Positions 30,401 through 42,500 of a stretch of 64,000 nt of DNA are shown here, in pieces. The stretch's first letter is position 1. Each line of letters starts with the position of its first letter. A program made the position numbers and the translations under genes. Below the pieces are notes generated by a model. That model made no database searches. It had not been told where the DNA came from and was given only the letters and a program-made list of their open reading frames with translations. This DNA is from Scenedesmus sp. ARA3 (Eukaryota; Chlorophyta; Chlorophyceae; Sphaeropleales; Scenedesmaceae), in contig RWJK01000862.1 in NCBI GenBank assembly GCA_004335835.1, forward strand, positions 62,001 through 126,000, in the 5' to 3' direction.

Positions 30401-31034
30401 AGCACTACGCCAACCTGCTGTGGGAGTATGAACAGGTGGGATGGGCAGGATTGGTTGGAAGGTAGAGAGCAGCAGAAAACGCAGTATGGGCGGCGGTCAA
30501 ACTTGTGTAACGCTGCGTTTGACTGACTGCACATGACGCTGGTGTATTGCTGACACAACATTTCATCCTGCAGGCATGAGCAGCATGCACCACCTGCTAA
30601 TCGACTGAAGCATAGTCCTGCATGCTGACTTAGCACCCTTTCCCTTCAACGCATGCCTGCAGGCGCACCCGCAAGACGTAGTAGTAGACCGCTGCACGCT
30701 GTGCGGCCGTGGCGAGGAGGCAGGCGCCACCGACTGGATCGCCTGCGACAGCTGCAACAGCTGGGTGCACTTCTCCTGCGACAAGCGGCCAAACCTTGGC
30801 ACGTTTGACGACTATGCAAACGCAGAGCAGCCACGCAGCTACAAGTGCCCCAACTGCGCGCGCGCAGAGGCGCGAGCAGCAGGCAGGGGTGCGGCAGCAG
30901 CAGCGCGAGCAGCAGCAGCGGCGGCTGGTGGGGATGAGGCAGCAGTGGAAGCAGCAGGGGCAGCGGCAGCAGCAGCAGCGGAGGCGCAGCAGCAGCAGCA
31001 GCAACAGCAGGAAGCTGAAGCCATGGACAGCTGA
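24480..31034 (+). CDS. ARID4: ARID/PHD-finger protein, plant ARID4-like
   Basis: A DNA-binding chromatin protein. Exons are 24480-24716, 24839-24980, 25252-25341, 25584-25750, 26316-26493, 26706-26836, 27142-27330, 27739-27897, 28814-29047, 29833-29965, 30236-30435 and 30663-31034 (TGA); phases agree and give 743 residues, close to Arabidopsis ARID4. A small extra exon near 27418 is possible. The N-terminal third (PTFVYISGPYSGL, VLFWSEDPSG, AAHFASIFFGTLA) is the conserved region found in plant ARID4 proteins. The ARID domain spans EEEFMADLISFLSHRRGR to GNSLKKHYANLLWEYE. A PHD finger follows (CTLCGR, WIACDSCNSWVHFSC, YKCPNC), then an Ala/Gln tail. In Arabidopsis, ARID2/3/4 belong to the PEAT chromatin complex. 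Introns carry many exon-edge copies. Confidence 0.85.
25822..26093 (+). repeat. Two decoy donor-side copies of ARID4-like exon 25584-25750
   Basis: CTGGAGGC.TA.GC..TGGCGCTGTTTTC.ACACAGGTGGGTC occurs at 25716-25757 (real), 25833-25876 and 26046-26093. The last reads TTTTCCAAACAGGTTTGTTG, a weaker donor. All three keep an open frame across SLLEAYALALFS. Confidence 0.8.
27608..27655 (+). repeat. Decoy acceptor-side copy of ARID4-like exon 27739
   Basis: CAGGTGGCTGACGC.CTCAG.CTGCAGTTCC..CTGCCG repeats 27736-27777 about 127 bp upstream and then diverges. Confidence 0.8.
28080..28155 (+). repeat. Decoy donor-side copy of ARID4-like exon 27739-27897
   Basis: CACCAGTGTGTGGGCAGTGG...CTGGCGCAGGTGGGTTGCGC repeats 27856-27912, donor and following intron bases included, 230 bp downstream. 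The decoy donor (GTGGGT) is as good as the real one (GTAGGT). Confidence 0.85.
28250..28850 (+). repeat. Tandem 150-240 bp units with decoy acceptors before ARID4-like exon 28814
   Basis: The unit holds TTTGCTGAGCTGTTGCTG, then TTTGCAGAGCGCAGCCTA.CGGGGCCTAGTCAGCCTA, then TGCTGCTGCCGCCCTCGCCT and GCGCCTGCAACCAGCCTGCA. Acceptor copies lie near 28417, 28661 and 28811. Only the last (AGCACTGCCTACCGG...) opens into STAYRGLVSLGIGSVGG. Unlike the shorter decoys, each unit includes about 100-200 bp of intron. Confidence 0.85.
29230..29312 (+). repeat. Frameshifted decoy donor-side copy of ARID4-like exon 28814-29047
   Basis: GATGGCATCAGCGGCAGCCT through CCCGCAGACCCGGTGAGCGAT repeats 28979-29054. A G is missing from the G-run (GGTGGGGGCATC versus GGTGGGGGGCATC), so the decoy is out of frame. 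Confidence 0.85.
29527..29730 (+). repeat. Two decoy acceptor-side copies of ARID4-like exon 29833
   Basis: GCAGCCCAT.GCGCCGCACAA.TGCGG.CGCACGCCCATCAG starts near 29529, 29681 and 29831. Decoys turn into GAAGAGACTCA.CACAC.C; only the third continues through GAGGAGGAGTTCATGGCGG into the ARID domain. The intron unit GCTGCACGTGCTCTGCCTGC is copied as well (spacing about 150 bp). Confidence 0.9.
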
Positions 31035-32027
31035 TGAAGTGGAGGGGCGCTTGTGCACGCTGTCTATGTGGACTAGCCATGCCTGTGATGTCTATGTTAT
31101 TTCTCGCTCTTGTTTCGGCCCTGGGTGAAGCAGTAGCTGTGCTTCGGCTGGGAGTGTGGCAGCATGGCGGCTGCCTGTGGCAGTTGCCTTTGCTGGGCTC
31201 CAGTTGGCATGCACTGGCGCACCGCGTAATTGTTTTCAGCCCTTACTTGCTGCTCCTGCAAGATATCATGTGCTTTACAGCACGTTGCTCATGGCGTTTG
31301 TGTGTGATGCTTCAGTGATGCTTGCGCACACGACATGCGAGGTGCAGGCAGGCACGTCTTGTGGCAGTAGCAAGCTGCTGGCTGCGTGACGCACCATATG
31401 TGGTTTATTCTATGGTGTCCACTCTCCTTTTTTGGTCTCAGACCATGTGTTCACCCTGTTGTGGCTCATGAAATCTAGATGGCGCCTGGACACGCATGTA
31501 ACTATCCCGTCTGCAGCTGGAATCAGCGGCATTTTGCACCCCCCCAGCTGTACCCGTTATGCTGACTCAGTTCCAGCACTGCGGTGCGTCATCAAGTAGC
31601 AGCACAACGCTGGCATAACAACTGTATAAAAGTGCCCGTGGCGTGGGCTGACTCACTTCATGGCAGGCATACTGCCTTGCAGGACAGTAAGTTAAAAGAA
31701 AAGTTGCTGACTCAACAACGTGCGGCAGCAGCCTGAGACCACAGCCGGGCACACTTTCGGTTGAGCCCCATCGTTGCTGCCTGAGCTGCTTAGCTGCACA
31801 GGCACTGCTGCTCACAATAATGCGCTCTTGATTCACTTTGTTCCCGTCAAAGTGAGACACAAACAGCTCCTAATACAGACGTCACGTAGTGACATCCACT
31901 CCTCCGGCTTCAATACTGATGGTGATGAGTAGTGGTGGGGATGACGAGGATGATGATGTGGAGGGGGTGATGACGATGAGCCTCAACCTTGCTCAAAGTG
32001 AGGACATCAATAGCACCAGCACAACCC

Positions 32028-32090
<63 letters not shown>

Positions 32091-33426
32091 GATTATTATG
32101 AGCGGTATGACATAACCCCAAGCTGCTGCACCACACATTGACATCAGCACAAGTGGAGACCAACGGGCACGTGCAGCGCTGCATGCACCCAGCTAGCAGC
32201 TGCAGACCTTTGCAGCCATGCAAGTAGGACGCAGGGTGTACAGTGCATGGGTGGCACGATCTCTGCACAGGTCACAGGTCACAGATGTGACAGCAACATC
32301 ACACTCGACTACATGCTACCTAGTGCAGCGGGCATCTAGGTAGCATTGCAAAATGCCCAGACAACGTACGGCACGCCGGCAACAGCGCAATCACCCGTTG
32401 ATCGCCGAGGTAGATCACCACCACATGCTGTATTCAAAATACGACATGCAAAGCTAGTCAAAGCCAACGACAACACGACAGCAAAGTCCAAATTTTTCAG
32501 GAGCAAAGCACGCAAATAAGCCCAGAGACTTATTGTAACCAGGGATGTGCAGATGCAGCACGTGTGCCGCGCAGCAGTAGTAACAACCCCAGACACTAAG
32601 CAAGCTAGTCACAAGCCACAGGGAACTTCAATGACGGAAATCAGCATCACGCATGTCCAACCAGCCCTTACAGACTGCGGTGTTTGTACTACAAGTTATA
32701 ACCGTGAGTGTAACAAGTCTCGCCTTTGTTGCTTGGGCGCAACGACCCTGACAAATCTGGCATTTCCAGTTGATGGTATGCTCAGCCGGCAGCTGACCAA
32801 CCATGGATCACAAACATAGCATGGAGCTCAAGTACATGCTTTGAACAAAACAATGCAACTCGCGCTCGAAACAAGAAACACCCTGATCATCAGGGAAAGC
32901 GTAATAAAGACGAAGCGTGACACCCTGACGCCATTCCTCTTCTTCTTCCCCCAACAGAGTGTCTCTGCATGAGGCTGAATAGAAGCAGGCACACCAAGGG
33001 CATGCTTTACTGCAAGTGACACGGCCATAGAGCAGCAACAGACAGGTACGGCAAAACGGAAGCCAGATACTACGCAACATCAGCATAACAGAGGGCGCAA
33101 TGACGCATGCCAGTGGTGATGCACCAAACAGCCAGCGGTACTGCTGAAGCCCAAACAACAGCACAAGCAAGGCAAAACAGGTGCAGATGCATCACTGCAG
33201 ATCACTACAACCCAAAATGTTTTGGCACAACACAAGCAGCAAGCTGAATGAAACAATTTCTAATTGAGGACGCTACTGAAGGGCAGTAATTTGTGCATCT
33301 CCCCTGCAGATCTTGGGTCACACCACCATATTGCATGCTGCACACAAACCAGGGAGCTCTTGGCACTGGTCCCCTCCATATCACCACCACGGGTGCAGTG
33401 GCCTGAGAGGCAGGCGCAAGACACCG
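31035..33426. other. Long convergent intergenic region, no gene assigned
   Basis: 2.4 kb lie between the ARID4-like stop (+) and the stop of the small Ala/Lys-rich gene (-). A TGTAA pentamer at 31497-31501 is a candidate polyadenylation signal for the former. The stretch is less GC-rich than the genes and holds a triplet microsatellite at about 32026-32093. I found no spliceable exon series on either strand. Confidence 0.5.
32026..32093. repeat. Compound triplet microsatellite (CGA/GAT/GGT)
   Basis: On the plus strand about eight CGA or ACG triplets pass into about six GAT and then about six GGT triplets. The opposite strand reads as poly-His/poly-Arg, but the frame has no other coding features. 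Confidence 0.9.
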
Positions 33427-34281
33427 CTACACATGGCTCAGCAGCAGGCGGCTGCCAGTCTTGACGGGCGCCGACGCAGTCGCAGCCTTGGCAGCCGGCA
33501 CAGCGTCCGTCTTCGCAGCTGTCACGGGTGCGGTGTACACCTTGGCCTGGGGAACAGGCGCGTACCTTCTACTCCTCGTTAACAGCAGCAGGCGGCCGGT
33601 CTTGACGGGCGCAGTCGCAGCCTTGGCAGCCGGCACAGCGGCCTTCTTTGGGACCATAGAGGCAGTTGCAGTGGGGGCCATTTTGGCCTGCGGGGCAGCT
33701 GGGACTTTGTCAGTGCCGGTCTTGGCGCCTGGCGCCGCAGCAAGTGCCGTGTACTCCTTCCTGCCGCGCTTGGATTTCTGCAGCAGCGTCCTGCCCTGCT
33801 GCAGCTCGTTGGTGTCAGGTGTTGCGGCTGCACAGACAGGATGGGTGTGCACAGCGGGCAGAGCAGGCAAGAGGGTCAGCTGCATACACCATGTCAATGT
33901 CAAGATGCTATGCGTGGGTTCCAGCAGCGGCAGCAGCAGCTGCTGCACAACTGCACCAGCGGCAGCTGCCGCTGCTGTACAGCTGCACTGCAGCTGGTGA
34001 CCAGCGGCAGCAGCACAGGCAGTGACGCATGTCTGACATGCAGTTCGCAGGGCAGCAGGCCCCCACCCTACTCCGTATGGCCAATTGAGCACCTTATGAG
34101 TTTCAGCGGCCCATGCACATGGCTGGGCGTTGCTAGCGTTCGAGTACAGGACCGGGTGACTTGAGCACAGTCGAAATGTTCCGACAGGAGCATGAACAGC
34201 TGGATCAACCTCACCTGCGTTGATAAGAAGCTCCGAGGCCACCAGTAGCCCGAAGCACACGAGGAGAACGGCCTTCGCCAT
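33427..34281 (-). CDS. Small Ala/Lys/Pro-rich protein with signal peptide, unknown function
   Basis: Two exons, 34281-34215 and 33827-33427 (TAG), join in phase to give about 155 residues. The first encodes MAKAVLLVCFGLLVASELLI, a hydrophobic signal peptide, with the intron (donor GTGAGG) just after it. The mature part is basic and low in complexity: QQGRTLLQKSKRGRKEY, then Ala/Pro/Lys stretches. It holds an internal duplication: AVPAAKAATAPVKTGRLLLL and AVPAAKAATASAPVKTGSRL. It has no cysteines or recognised domain. It could be a cell-wall or secreted basic protein; the function is unknown. Possibly the internal duplication arose by the same edge-copying process seen in introns. Confidence 0.6.
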   Translation of the reverse strand: MAKAVLLVCFGLLVASELLINAGEVDPAVHAPVGTFRLCSSHPVLYSNASNAQPCAWAAETHKVLNWPYGVGWGPAALRTACQTCVTACAAAAGHQLQCSCTAAAAAAGAVVQQLLLPLLEPTHSILTLTWCMQLTLLPALPAVHTHPVCAAATPDTNELQQGRTLLQKSKRGRKEYTALAAAPGAKTGTDKVPAAPQAKMAPTATASMVPKKAAVPAAKAATAPVKTGRLLLLTRSRRYAPVPQAKVYTAPVTAAKTDAVPAAKAATASAPVKTGSRLLLSHV

Positions 34282-35672
34282 GGTCCGTTTGGGCTCGTAC
34301 GATGAACTCTTGGGGTGCTTGACTGCGATGAGCGGCAAGTGCAAGCAAGGTGAACAATACGGTGGCAAAGGATTTGAAGTGCCTACACACAGCCACGCAT
34401 TCTGGTGCTTTTCGGAGCCTACCACGTTTTGCCTTTGGGCTTAAGACCTGGTGTCACCACGGTACTGCATGCCCATGCTGCGTATCCAGTTCATGCTGTG
34501 CCAATAGGAATGCTGAGAATCATGTACGATGTTTAGTTTGACCATTACCGGGCTTGGCCTGGTCCAGCGCTGTACACATCGAGGAGGCACCAGCGGGTAA
34601 ACGGGACAAGTAACTGCAGTCATATGGAACAGAGTTTAGCTACATAAGTGCATTTTGTATTTCCAGTGACGTGCTTCCGAAGGCCGGACGTCGAGATCAA
34701 GGCCCGCGTGTTGGCGCCTTTTGACACACATGACAATGCATTGCATTGCTGGGAACCGCCTGGCTGCCTGAGTCGGTTGTAAACGCGCGCAGCTGCTGCC
34801 ACTAGCCACAATCCAAGGAGCGTGACAGCATATGCATTATCCTCGCACTTATCAAAGGTATGGCAGCAGCATGAGCTGTTGCTGAGCATGCTGCTGCTGC
34901 CACCGGCTTGCACACCCATGCAACGATGGCCTGCTACCAATTCTGCGTGTATAGCTGCATTCTGACTGGACATGCCACTTTACTTGCATACCCTCCAACT
35001 GGACACACATAGCTGCAACTGGACATGCGCAGACCATAGAAAAGTTACATGAGCGTCACAACAGCGAGGTTCAGGTTTTCAAGACCACACAATGCCCGTC
35101 TTAGCCATTGACGTGCTCTTTCAGCAACCGCTTGGCTCATCATCCATCAGCAGTTCAGCTGCTGGGGCACGTGCACTTTTGTTGAACTGCCCGCCTCCAT
35201 GTCTCACTAGACATCCATGCCGGCAGCGTCAGTAAATGGTGACACAGTCAATTGCAATCGCAGGAGCAAGCAGTTCTTGCCACAGATGGTACCAACACGC
35301 AACACGAATACCCTGAACATATCGCAGACATTGAATGTTGTGTAATACGCAAACTTCTCAACATGCACCTGCTGCCAAGCAAGTGCAACTTTACGCGTCA
35401 ATCCCCCCATTGGCCGGACTGTGCCATATGCCATGCGTGCTGCGAGTGCAGCGTCAACACCATCAGCACACGGCAAACTCACTGAAACTGCTCACAACGC
35501 CAGTGCGGCCCACCAGGCCCCAGCCCCCGCGGCGCAATGCCGCTGATGAGTGAGTGACCAACGGCGACACCAGGCCAAACCAACCTTAACACAGCAGCTG
35601 GGGGTGTAGAACTGCAGATGATGCTGACATGATAGCACTGCACCGCAGTCGATGCTGGCCGCCGCCGCAGCA
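34282..35672. other. Intergenic region between two minus-strand genes
   Basis: It should hold the promoter of the small Ala/Lys-rich gene and the 3' UTR of the JmjC gene. Its composition is lower in GC than the flanking genes. I see no exon, RNA gene or clear element. Confidence 0.45.
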
Positions 35673-36699
35673 TCACCACTCAAAGTCATCAATGCCATCC
35701 ACCAGTGGCTCAAGCTCCAGCTCCTCCATTTGGTCACACCCAGGCGGCTTGGGCACGCTGCTCACACTGCTCACCGCAGACGCAGCAGGCCGCACAGGCA
35801 GCAGGAACGGCATGGCCGGCGCAGCAGGCGCAGCAGCAGCGCCTGCAGCAGCCTCCTCAGCATCCCCGACACCCTCCACAGCAGCAGCAGCCGCTGCTGC
35901 TTCGGCGGCGGCTGGGCTTGCTCCGCTGCTGCTAGCGCCCTCACCGAGTGCGGCGGGATCTGCTGCTGCTGCTGCAGCTGCAGGCATTGCCGCAGCGCCT
36001 GCAGGTGCAACAGCAGCTGGCGCACTGCTGCTTGGCGCTGCAGGCACTGCTGGTGCCTCTGCACCGCCTGCTGCTGCTGCTGCTGCTGCTGTTGCTTCCA
36101 CCCCAGCCTGCTGCACCTGCACTGCAGCTGCTGCTGGCGCTGCGGTTGCTGCAGGAAGCTGGCCTGCTGCTGCTGCAGCTGGCGGCAGCTGCTGCTGGCC
36201 TGCTGAATGCTGGTGGCTCAAGCTCGCTGCCAACCGTGCCTCCGCTTCTGCTGCTGCAACAGCCTCAGCAGCAGCCCTACTGGCCACAGCCTCAGCTTCT
36301 GCTTGTGCAGCTGCAGCAGCTGCTGCAGCGCTTGCTGCCTCTGAGGAATGCTGCTGCGCCCCATGCGCATGCTGACTGTGTTCAGCAGCAGCGCCTGCTG
36401 CTGCAGCCATTGGCAGCAGCTGCCCCTGGCCCGGGGTGATTGCTGGCGCAGCAGCAGACACAACAGCTGCAGGCGCTGCCAGGCTCGTTGCAGGCAACAC
36501 GGCAGCACCAGCTACAGGTGCAATGGGTGCCGCTACACCAGCTACAGGCGTGACCAGCTGCGCCGTGCTTGCTGCTGCATCCACAGCTGGTGCGGCAGCA
36601 GCAGCAGATGCAGCCGGCTGCCCGGCTGCAGCATCACCAGCGGCAGCTGCTGCTGGTGCACCAGCTGCCGCAACGGCGCCGTCGGCCGCAGCATCACTT

Positions 36700-36734
<35 letters not shown>

Positions 36735-37222
36735 TGCAGCAGCTGCAGCAGCAGCGGGTGCTTGACTGGTTGCCGGCTGCACCGGCTGCTGCACTGCATA
36801 CAGCAGCACAGGCACACCATTCACGTTGTGCACCACCACAGGGAAGCCTTGGAACCCTTGCGGCAACTGCCCACCAGACACTGCAGCAGCTGTCAGCGCT
36901 GCTGCCCTCAGTTGTGCCTGCATCTGCAGCTGTGCTTGCAGCTGCGCCTGAGCCTGCAGCTGAGCTTGCAGCGCCAGCTGCGCTGCCAGCTGCTGCTGCT
37001 GCCCTGCCCCAGTGCCAGCCCCACCCTTACTTGGCTTTCCACCTTTCCCATCAGCCCTGCTGCCAGCTTTAGCTCCCTTGTAGCCTTTTCCAGCAGAGCC
37101 TTGCTGGCCGCTTTCCATATCGACCTCCCAATCATAGTCTTTGTCTTTCTCGCGCTGCTGCTGCCGCGCGCGGCCTGTTTTGCTAGCGCGCGGCTGCTGC
37201 TGCTGCGGGTACGGCTGGTACA

Positions 37223-37256
<34 letters not shown>

Positions 37257-37570
37257 AAGCGGCTGCAGCTGCGGTGGCGGAGCAGCCGCTGCCAGCTGCC
37301 GCTGCTCCTGCGCTTGCCGCATCAACTCAGCCTCCTGCTGCTGCTGCAGCAGCATTTGACGCGCCAGCCACTTCTCCCGCAGCCGCCGCCGCTGCTGCCG
37401 CCGCTGCTGCTTCTGCTGCTGCCGCTGCTCCTGTGTCGGCTTCGGCTGAGGCGCCGCTGCAAAAGCATCCAGCACATCTGCTGCAATATCCACGGCTTCT
37501 TCCTCACTAACCAGCAGCTTGCTTGTCACCGCAACACCAACCGGCATGGCCGCAGCCTCTGCAGCATCAA

Positions 37571-37602
<32 letters not shown>

Positions 37603-38170
37603 TGCTTGCTGTCTGCTGCCGCTGCCTCTCCATCCAGCCGCCGCTTGCCTGCCTTGCTGCTGCCAGCTTCTGCTGCTGCATCCTCAGCAGCTGTCTTCAC
37701 TCGCTTTGCTGGCACATGCTCCACAACAACATCCTCTGACAGCCATCCCGGCAGCTTCCGCTGCCGCGGCTGCAGCGGCGCATCGTCCCTCTGCGCTGCA
37801 CCACCTTGCAGCGCCGGCTGCTGCTGCTGCTGCAGGCTCTGCCGGGCCCTGCTGCCCTTGCCGCCGCGCCGGCCGCCGCCAGACGCCGCAGCTCGCGCGC
37901 GCTGCTCCTGCAGCGCCAGCAGCTGACTCAGCACCTGCTGCACAGCATCATCTTGGCGTGATAGTGGTGGTACTGGCAGCTGCTGCCCCAGATCCAAGCT
38001 GTCAATGTCACTGCTGCTGCTGCGGATGGTTGCCATGGCTGCTTCTGCCAGCACCGCAGCCTCGCTGACGGCTGCGATGCGCTGCCTGCGTGACATGCGG
38101 CTGCTGGCGCCGTGGCCGACTAGTGGGAGCCGGCTGGCTGCGAGCTGCATCAGCTGCTTCACCCAGTCTG

Positions 38171-38216
<46 letters not shown>

Positions 38217-39546
38217 GTGCATTAGGTAAGTGAGGGTCACGCAATACACCCCTAGCGTTCCAATGCGACATTCCTGCTGTAGCAGCATCGTACGCCCTGC
38301 CAGCCAAATCCCATGCATACGCCACACAGCAGCAACGTTACTTTTCGCCCACCTGCCACCGGTGTTGCCGGCTCCCGCCCCCCAGGCTTCAGCTCAGGGC
38401 AGCGCGGCGCAGCCAGCCCCTGCCCCGCCTCAGCAAGCGGCCCCAGCGACTTCACGCGCATCCACGGCCGCTGCCGCAGCCGCTGCTGCGCTGCTTTAAT
38501 GTATCCCTCAACAGCAGGGAACAGCACCGCAGCCTCAAAAACTAGCCGCTGCAACTCTTCGAGGCTGTGCCGGAACAGTAGGCTGCAGGAGGCTGGGGTG
38601 GCAGCGAGTGCTGCTGAGTGCTCGGGGCACACGGTGCGGCCCGGGGCCTCGCTGCTGACGACAGCTGAGAGCCACAGGTCGCACTGGCAGGCCTCGCAGA
38701 CGCAGCCAGATGTGTCGGTGTGGCAGCCGGCGGCATCTGGCAGCTGCGGGCTGCCGTGCATGCGCTGCTCCTGTGGGCAGCAGCAGCAGGTTTCGGCAAC
38801 AGCAGGGATGGGGCAGCAGGAGGGTAGTAAGGCGGGAGTGTTGGATGAGCGGTCGGTGGGCGGCATCAGGCAACAGCAGCAGCTGATAGTACAATGCAGC
38901 TTATAGAGAGGGCGAGAGGAGGCTGCAGATATGAAGTGCGCGCATGAGCCATGAGCGCGCACTGCCTTTGCTTGCTCAACCCGCAAACATACACCTCAGC
39001 TTCTGCTGCTGGCAGCCAAGCTGCCGTTGCTGCCGCGCTATGGGCAACATCAACATGCTGACAACCTCCCTTACAATTAAAAGACACGGCTAGCCAGCTG
39101 CTGGTGCACATATTTCACCGCTGCTCACCCGGCCCACGCCAAACAGCAGTGCCGCCTGCTGCCGGCCCTGCTCCTCCTCAATGCGCAGCACCAGCTCCCC
39201 GGCAGCAGCCATCAGCGCAGGCTTGGCCACGCTGCGCTGCTTCACACCAGCAGCCCAGCGCTCACACCAGCTGGCAGCAGCACCACCCTGCTGCTGCTGC
39301 TGCTGGTGGTTGTCACCTTCTGCTGCGGCATCTGCACCTGCACCTGCGGCTGCTGCAGCAGGCTGGCCAGCCGCCTCGTCATCATCTTCACCAGAGCCCG
39401 ACTCCAGCTCCGAATCGGAAGACTCCAAGTCAATGCGAAGGTCAAACCTGCCGCCTGCTGCTGCTGCCGCACCTGCAGCAGCCACGCCATCCAGCCAGTC
39501 CAGCAGCAGCTCATCTTCTGAGTTCTCAGCATCAGACGGCACGTCA

Positions 39547-39581
<35 letters not shown>

Positions 39582-42500
39582 CTGCTGATGTTCACTGCCG
39601 GCAGCAGCAGCAGCCTCAGAGGTGCCAAGCTGCTGGCCACCATCGGCAGCTGCAGCAACAGCGCCATCAGCAGCAGCGGCCTGACCAGCAGCAGCAGCAG
39701 CAGGAGCGTCCTGTTGCAGGTCCTCCTCAGCTGCTGCAGGCTTTGCTGCTGCTTTGCTGCTGCGCTTGGCAGAGCCCGGCTGCGGTGACTTGCCTGCCTT
39801 GGCTGCTGCTGCGGCTGTTGGAGTCTTCGCCTCTTCTGCCTCCTCCTCCCCCTCAGCAGCAGCAGGATCTGCTGGATCTCCATCTGCTGCAGCAGGTGTT
39901 GCTGCTGCTGCTGCTGCACCATCAGCGGGTGCTGCGTCTGTTGACGCTAGCCCGTCTGTAGCCGCGGCAGCAGCAGCTGCTGTCGCTGCCTGCGCTTCTG
40001 CTGCAGCTGCTGCTGCCGCCTGCCTTGCTCCGCGCCGCTCCTGGCGGGCCAAGCGCGCCTGCAGCGCTGCCATTGCTGCTGCTGCCACTGCCTCTGCATG
40101 TTCCTGCTGCTCCTCCTCAGGCTCCCCTCCCCCTAGGCCATGCGCAGCAGCAACTTGCTTCGCAGCAGACACCTGCAGCAGTACACGCAGCAGCACCAGC
40201 AGGCACGCGTTGCACAGAGCTGGCAACAACAGAGAAGAAACTGGTTCCCTTCCCTACTCTTGCTGCAATTCATCTGCATAGTATTCACCACGTGCACACA
40301 TGGCAGCTGCAGATCATGGCACCAAGTACGCAACCAGGCCCCGCTCACAGCCCACACCCACAGCACCATCAATACCACTACCAAGGCAAATGACAACAAA
40401 CAGCAAGATGACATTAGCAGCAGCAGCAGCACGATGCCGAAAGCAGCAGTTTGAACACAGCCAGCACACCCACCAGCGCCACCAGCAGCTGGTCCATGCT
40501 GAAGGCAGCCCTCCTGCCCTGCAGCCGCGCCTTGCGCGCCGCATCGCAGCCGTGGCCCAGCCAGTCCCAAGGGGCCAGGCCCAGCCCCTCAGCAGCACAG
40601 AAGCCTGTGGCCACGCTGCAGGTGAAGGCCCCGGGCAACGCCAGCACAAAGCTGCCGGGCTCCTGCACCAGCCTGCAGGCAGCAGCAGCAGCAGCAACCG
40701 TAAAAGCCAGGTGGAGGGCGCCAGACGTCAGTCACAGGGACGAGATTGTCGCAAGCGAGGTCACGAGCATGCACCAAGGCAGCCGCTGCTGGAGACACCA
40801 CGCGCATGTCAGCCTCCAGTCACACTGCCACAAGACGCACGGAGGCATGCAGCTGCCAAGCAAGTGCGTGTCTGCATGCTGCTGTTGCACGTTAGGAGTG
40901 TCTGAACATGGCTGGCCCCGCCACTCACCTTGAAACTGGCAGCCCCCGTGCAGAAAGCTCGTTGGGGCTGACTGCCACTGGCTGCCGCGCCAGCAGCAGC
41001 GAGTCTGCTGCTGCCAGCTGCGGCAGGCAGTCTGCCACTGCCACCTCAAATGCCTCTCCTGCCTGGCCAGGCACCGCATACCACACCTGCAGACATTATG
41101 TAGGAGACGACAGGGAACAGTAGCAGTCTGAGGCCTCTGAATCCATGGCACCGCCCAACCTTCATGATCAAACTGATATCAAATCATCAACAGCAAGCTT
41201 GAGGAAAGCAGGACACACCGACACACACATGACCCACCTCCACCCAGCTATCCTGGCCTCAACCACAACAACAATACACGACAACAGACGCAGCCAGAGT
41301 CACACACACCTGTGGCGCCCCGCTGTGCATGTGCTGCAGGCAGTACAGCCCCTGCTGCTCGCAGCGCCAGCCACTCACAGCCAGGCAGCTGCCCAGCTGC
41401 AGCCGCGGCAGCAGCAGCCCAGGCAACGGCTGCTCAAACGGCACATGCCGCAGCACGCTGCCTCGGCTGCGCGGCAAGCTGTTGAGGTTCCAGCTGCTGG
41501 GCGACACCACACCTGAAGCTGCTGCTGCTGCTGGTAGTGCTGCATTTGCATCTGCATCGCCAGGCAGCCGCCGCCACGCTGGCAGAGCAAAGCCGCTGCC
41601 AAACCTGCTGCTGTTTAAATCTTGGCCATGCAGCGCCTCAACAAGCCTGCCTGCATCAGGCCGCTCAATGAGCCGCCACACCTCAGCCTCGATCTGCTCT
41701 ATGCTGGGATGCTGCTCCGAAGCATCAGCAGCAGCGCCAGCAGCAGCATCACGCCCTGCAGCAGCTGCAGCAGATGACGCGCCAGCAGCAGCAGCAGATG
41801 CATGCCGCTTGCTGCTGCCGCCACTGCCTGCAGCAGGAGCGGCGGCATCGCCGCTGATAGTACCTGCAAACGCAGCAGCAGCTACCGCGCGCGCCTTGCT
41901 GCGTGCCGACGCCTTGGCAGCTGCAGCAGCAGCAGCAGCTGTTGCTGCAGCAGACCCGCCGCTGCCAGCCTTCTGCCGGGAGCCTTTCTGCGCACTGCGC
42001 TGCTGTATACGGGAGCTCTGACGCTCTGGCAGCACCGCTGCACCTGCTGCTGCTGCTGCTGCTGCTGCCTTGCCTGATTGAGGCTCCCACTCATCTGCTG
42101 AGCCGCTGCCTGCAGCAGCATCCTCCTCATCCTCCATTTCAGCTGCACTGCCATCTTCCGAGGCATCAGACGAGGCTTTCATCTGCTGCTGCCGCTGCCG
42201 ATGCGCCTGCCGCTGCGCCGTCTGCCGCTGCTGCTTGTGTTTGGCGTCTGTCTTCTGCCGCTTTCCTGGCGGGGCATCCTCATCCTCTTCTGCTGCATCG
42301 TGCTGCTGCTGCTGCTGCTTGGTGTCAGCAGCATCAGGCGCAGCATCGCTGCCCTGCCCATGCAGTGCTGCATTGCACGGCTGTGAGGAGAAGTGCACAC
42401 GCGCCGCCCAGTCTGCATAAGCAGCAAAGGAGCGCAGCGAATGCATCCTGTGCGCTGCCGACACGTGCTGCTGCTGCTGCACTTGCTTGCAAGGCGTCTG

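Noticed and set aside
31993..32268. Minus-strand frame with poly-His and poly-Arg
   Set aside because: It is created by the triplet microsatellite at 32026-32093. There are no domains, splice partners or coding composition around it.
36348..37739. Long plus-strand open frame rich in Cys, Ser and Leu
   Set aside because: It is the antisense shadow of CAG/GCA-rich coding sequence of the KDM5-like gene. The minus-strand frame has the domains and consistent splice phases.
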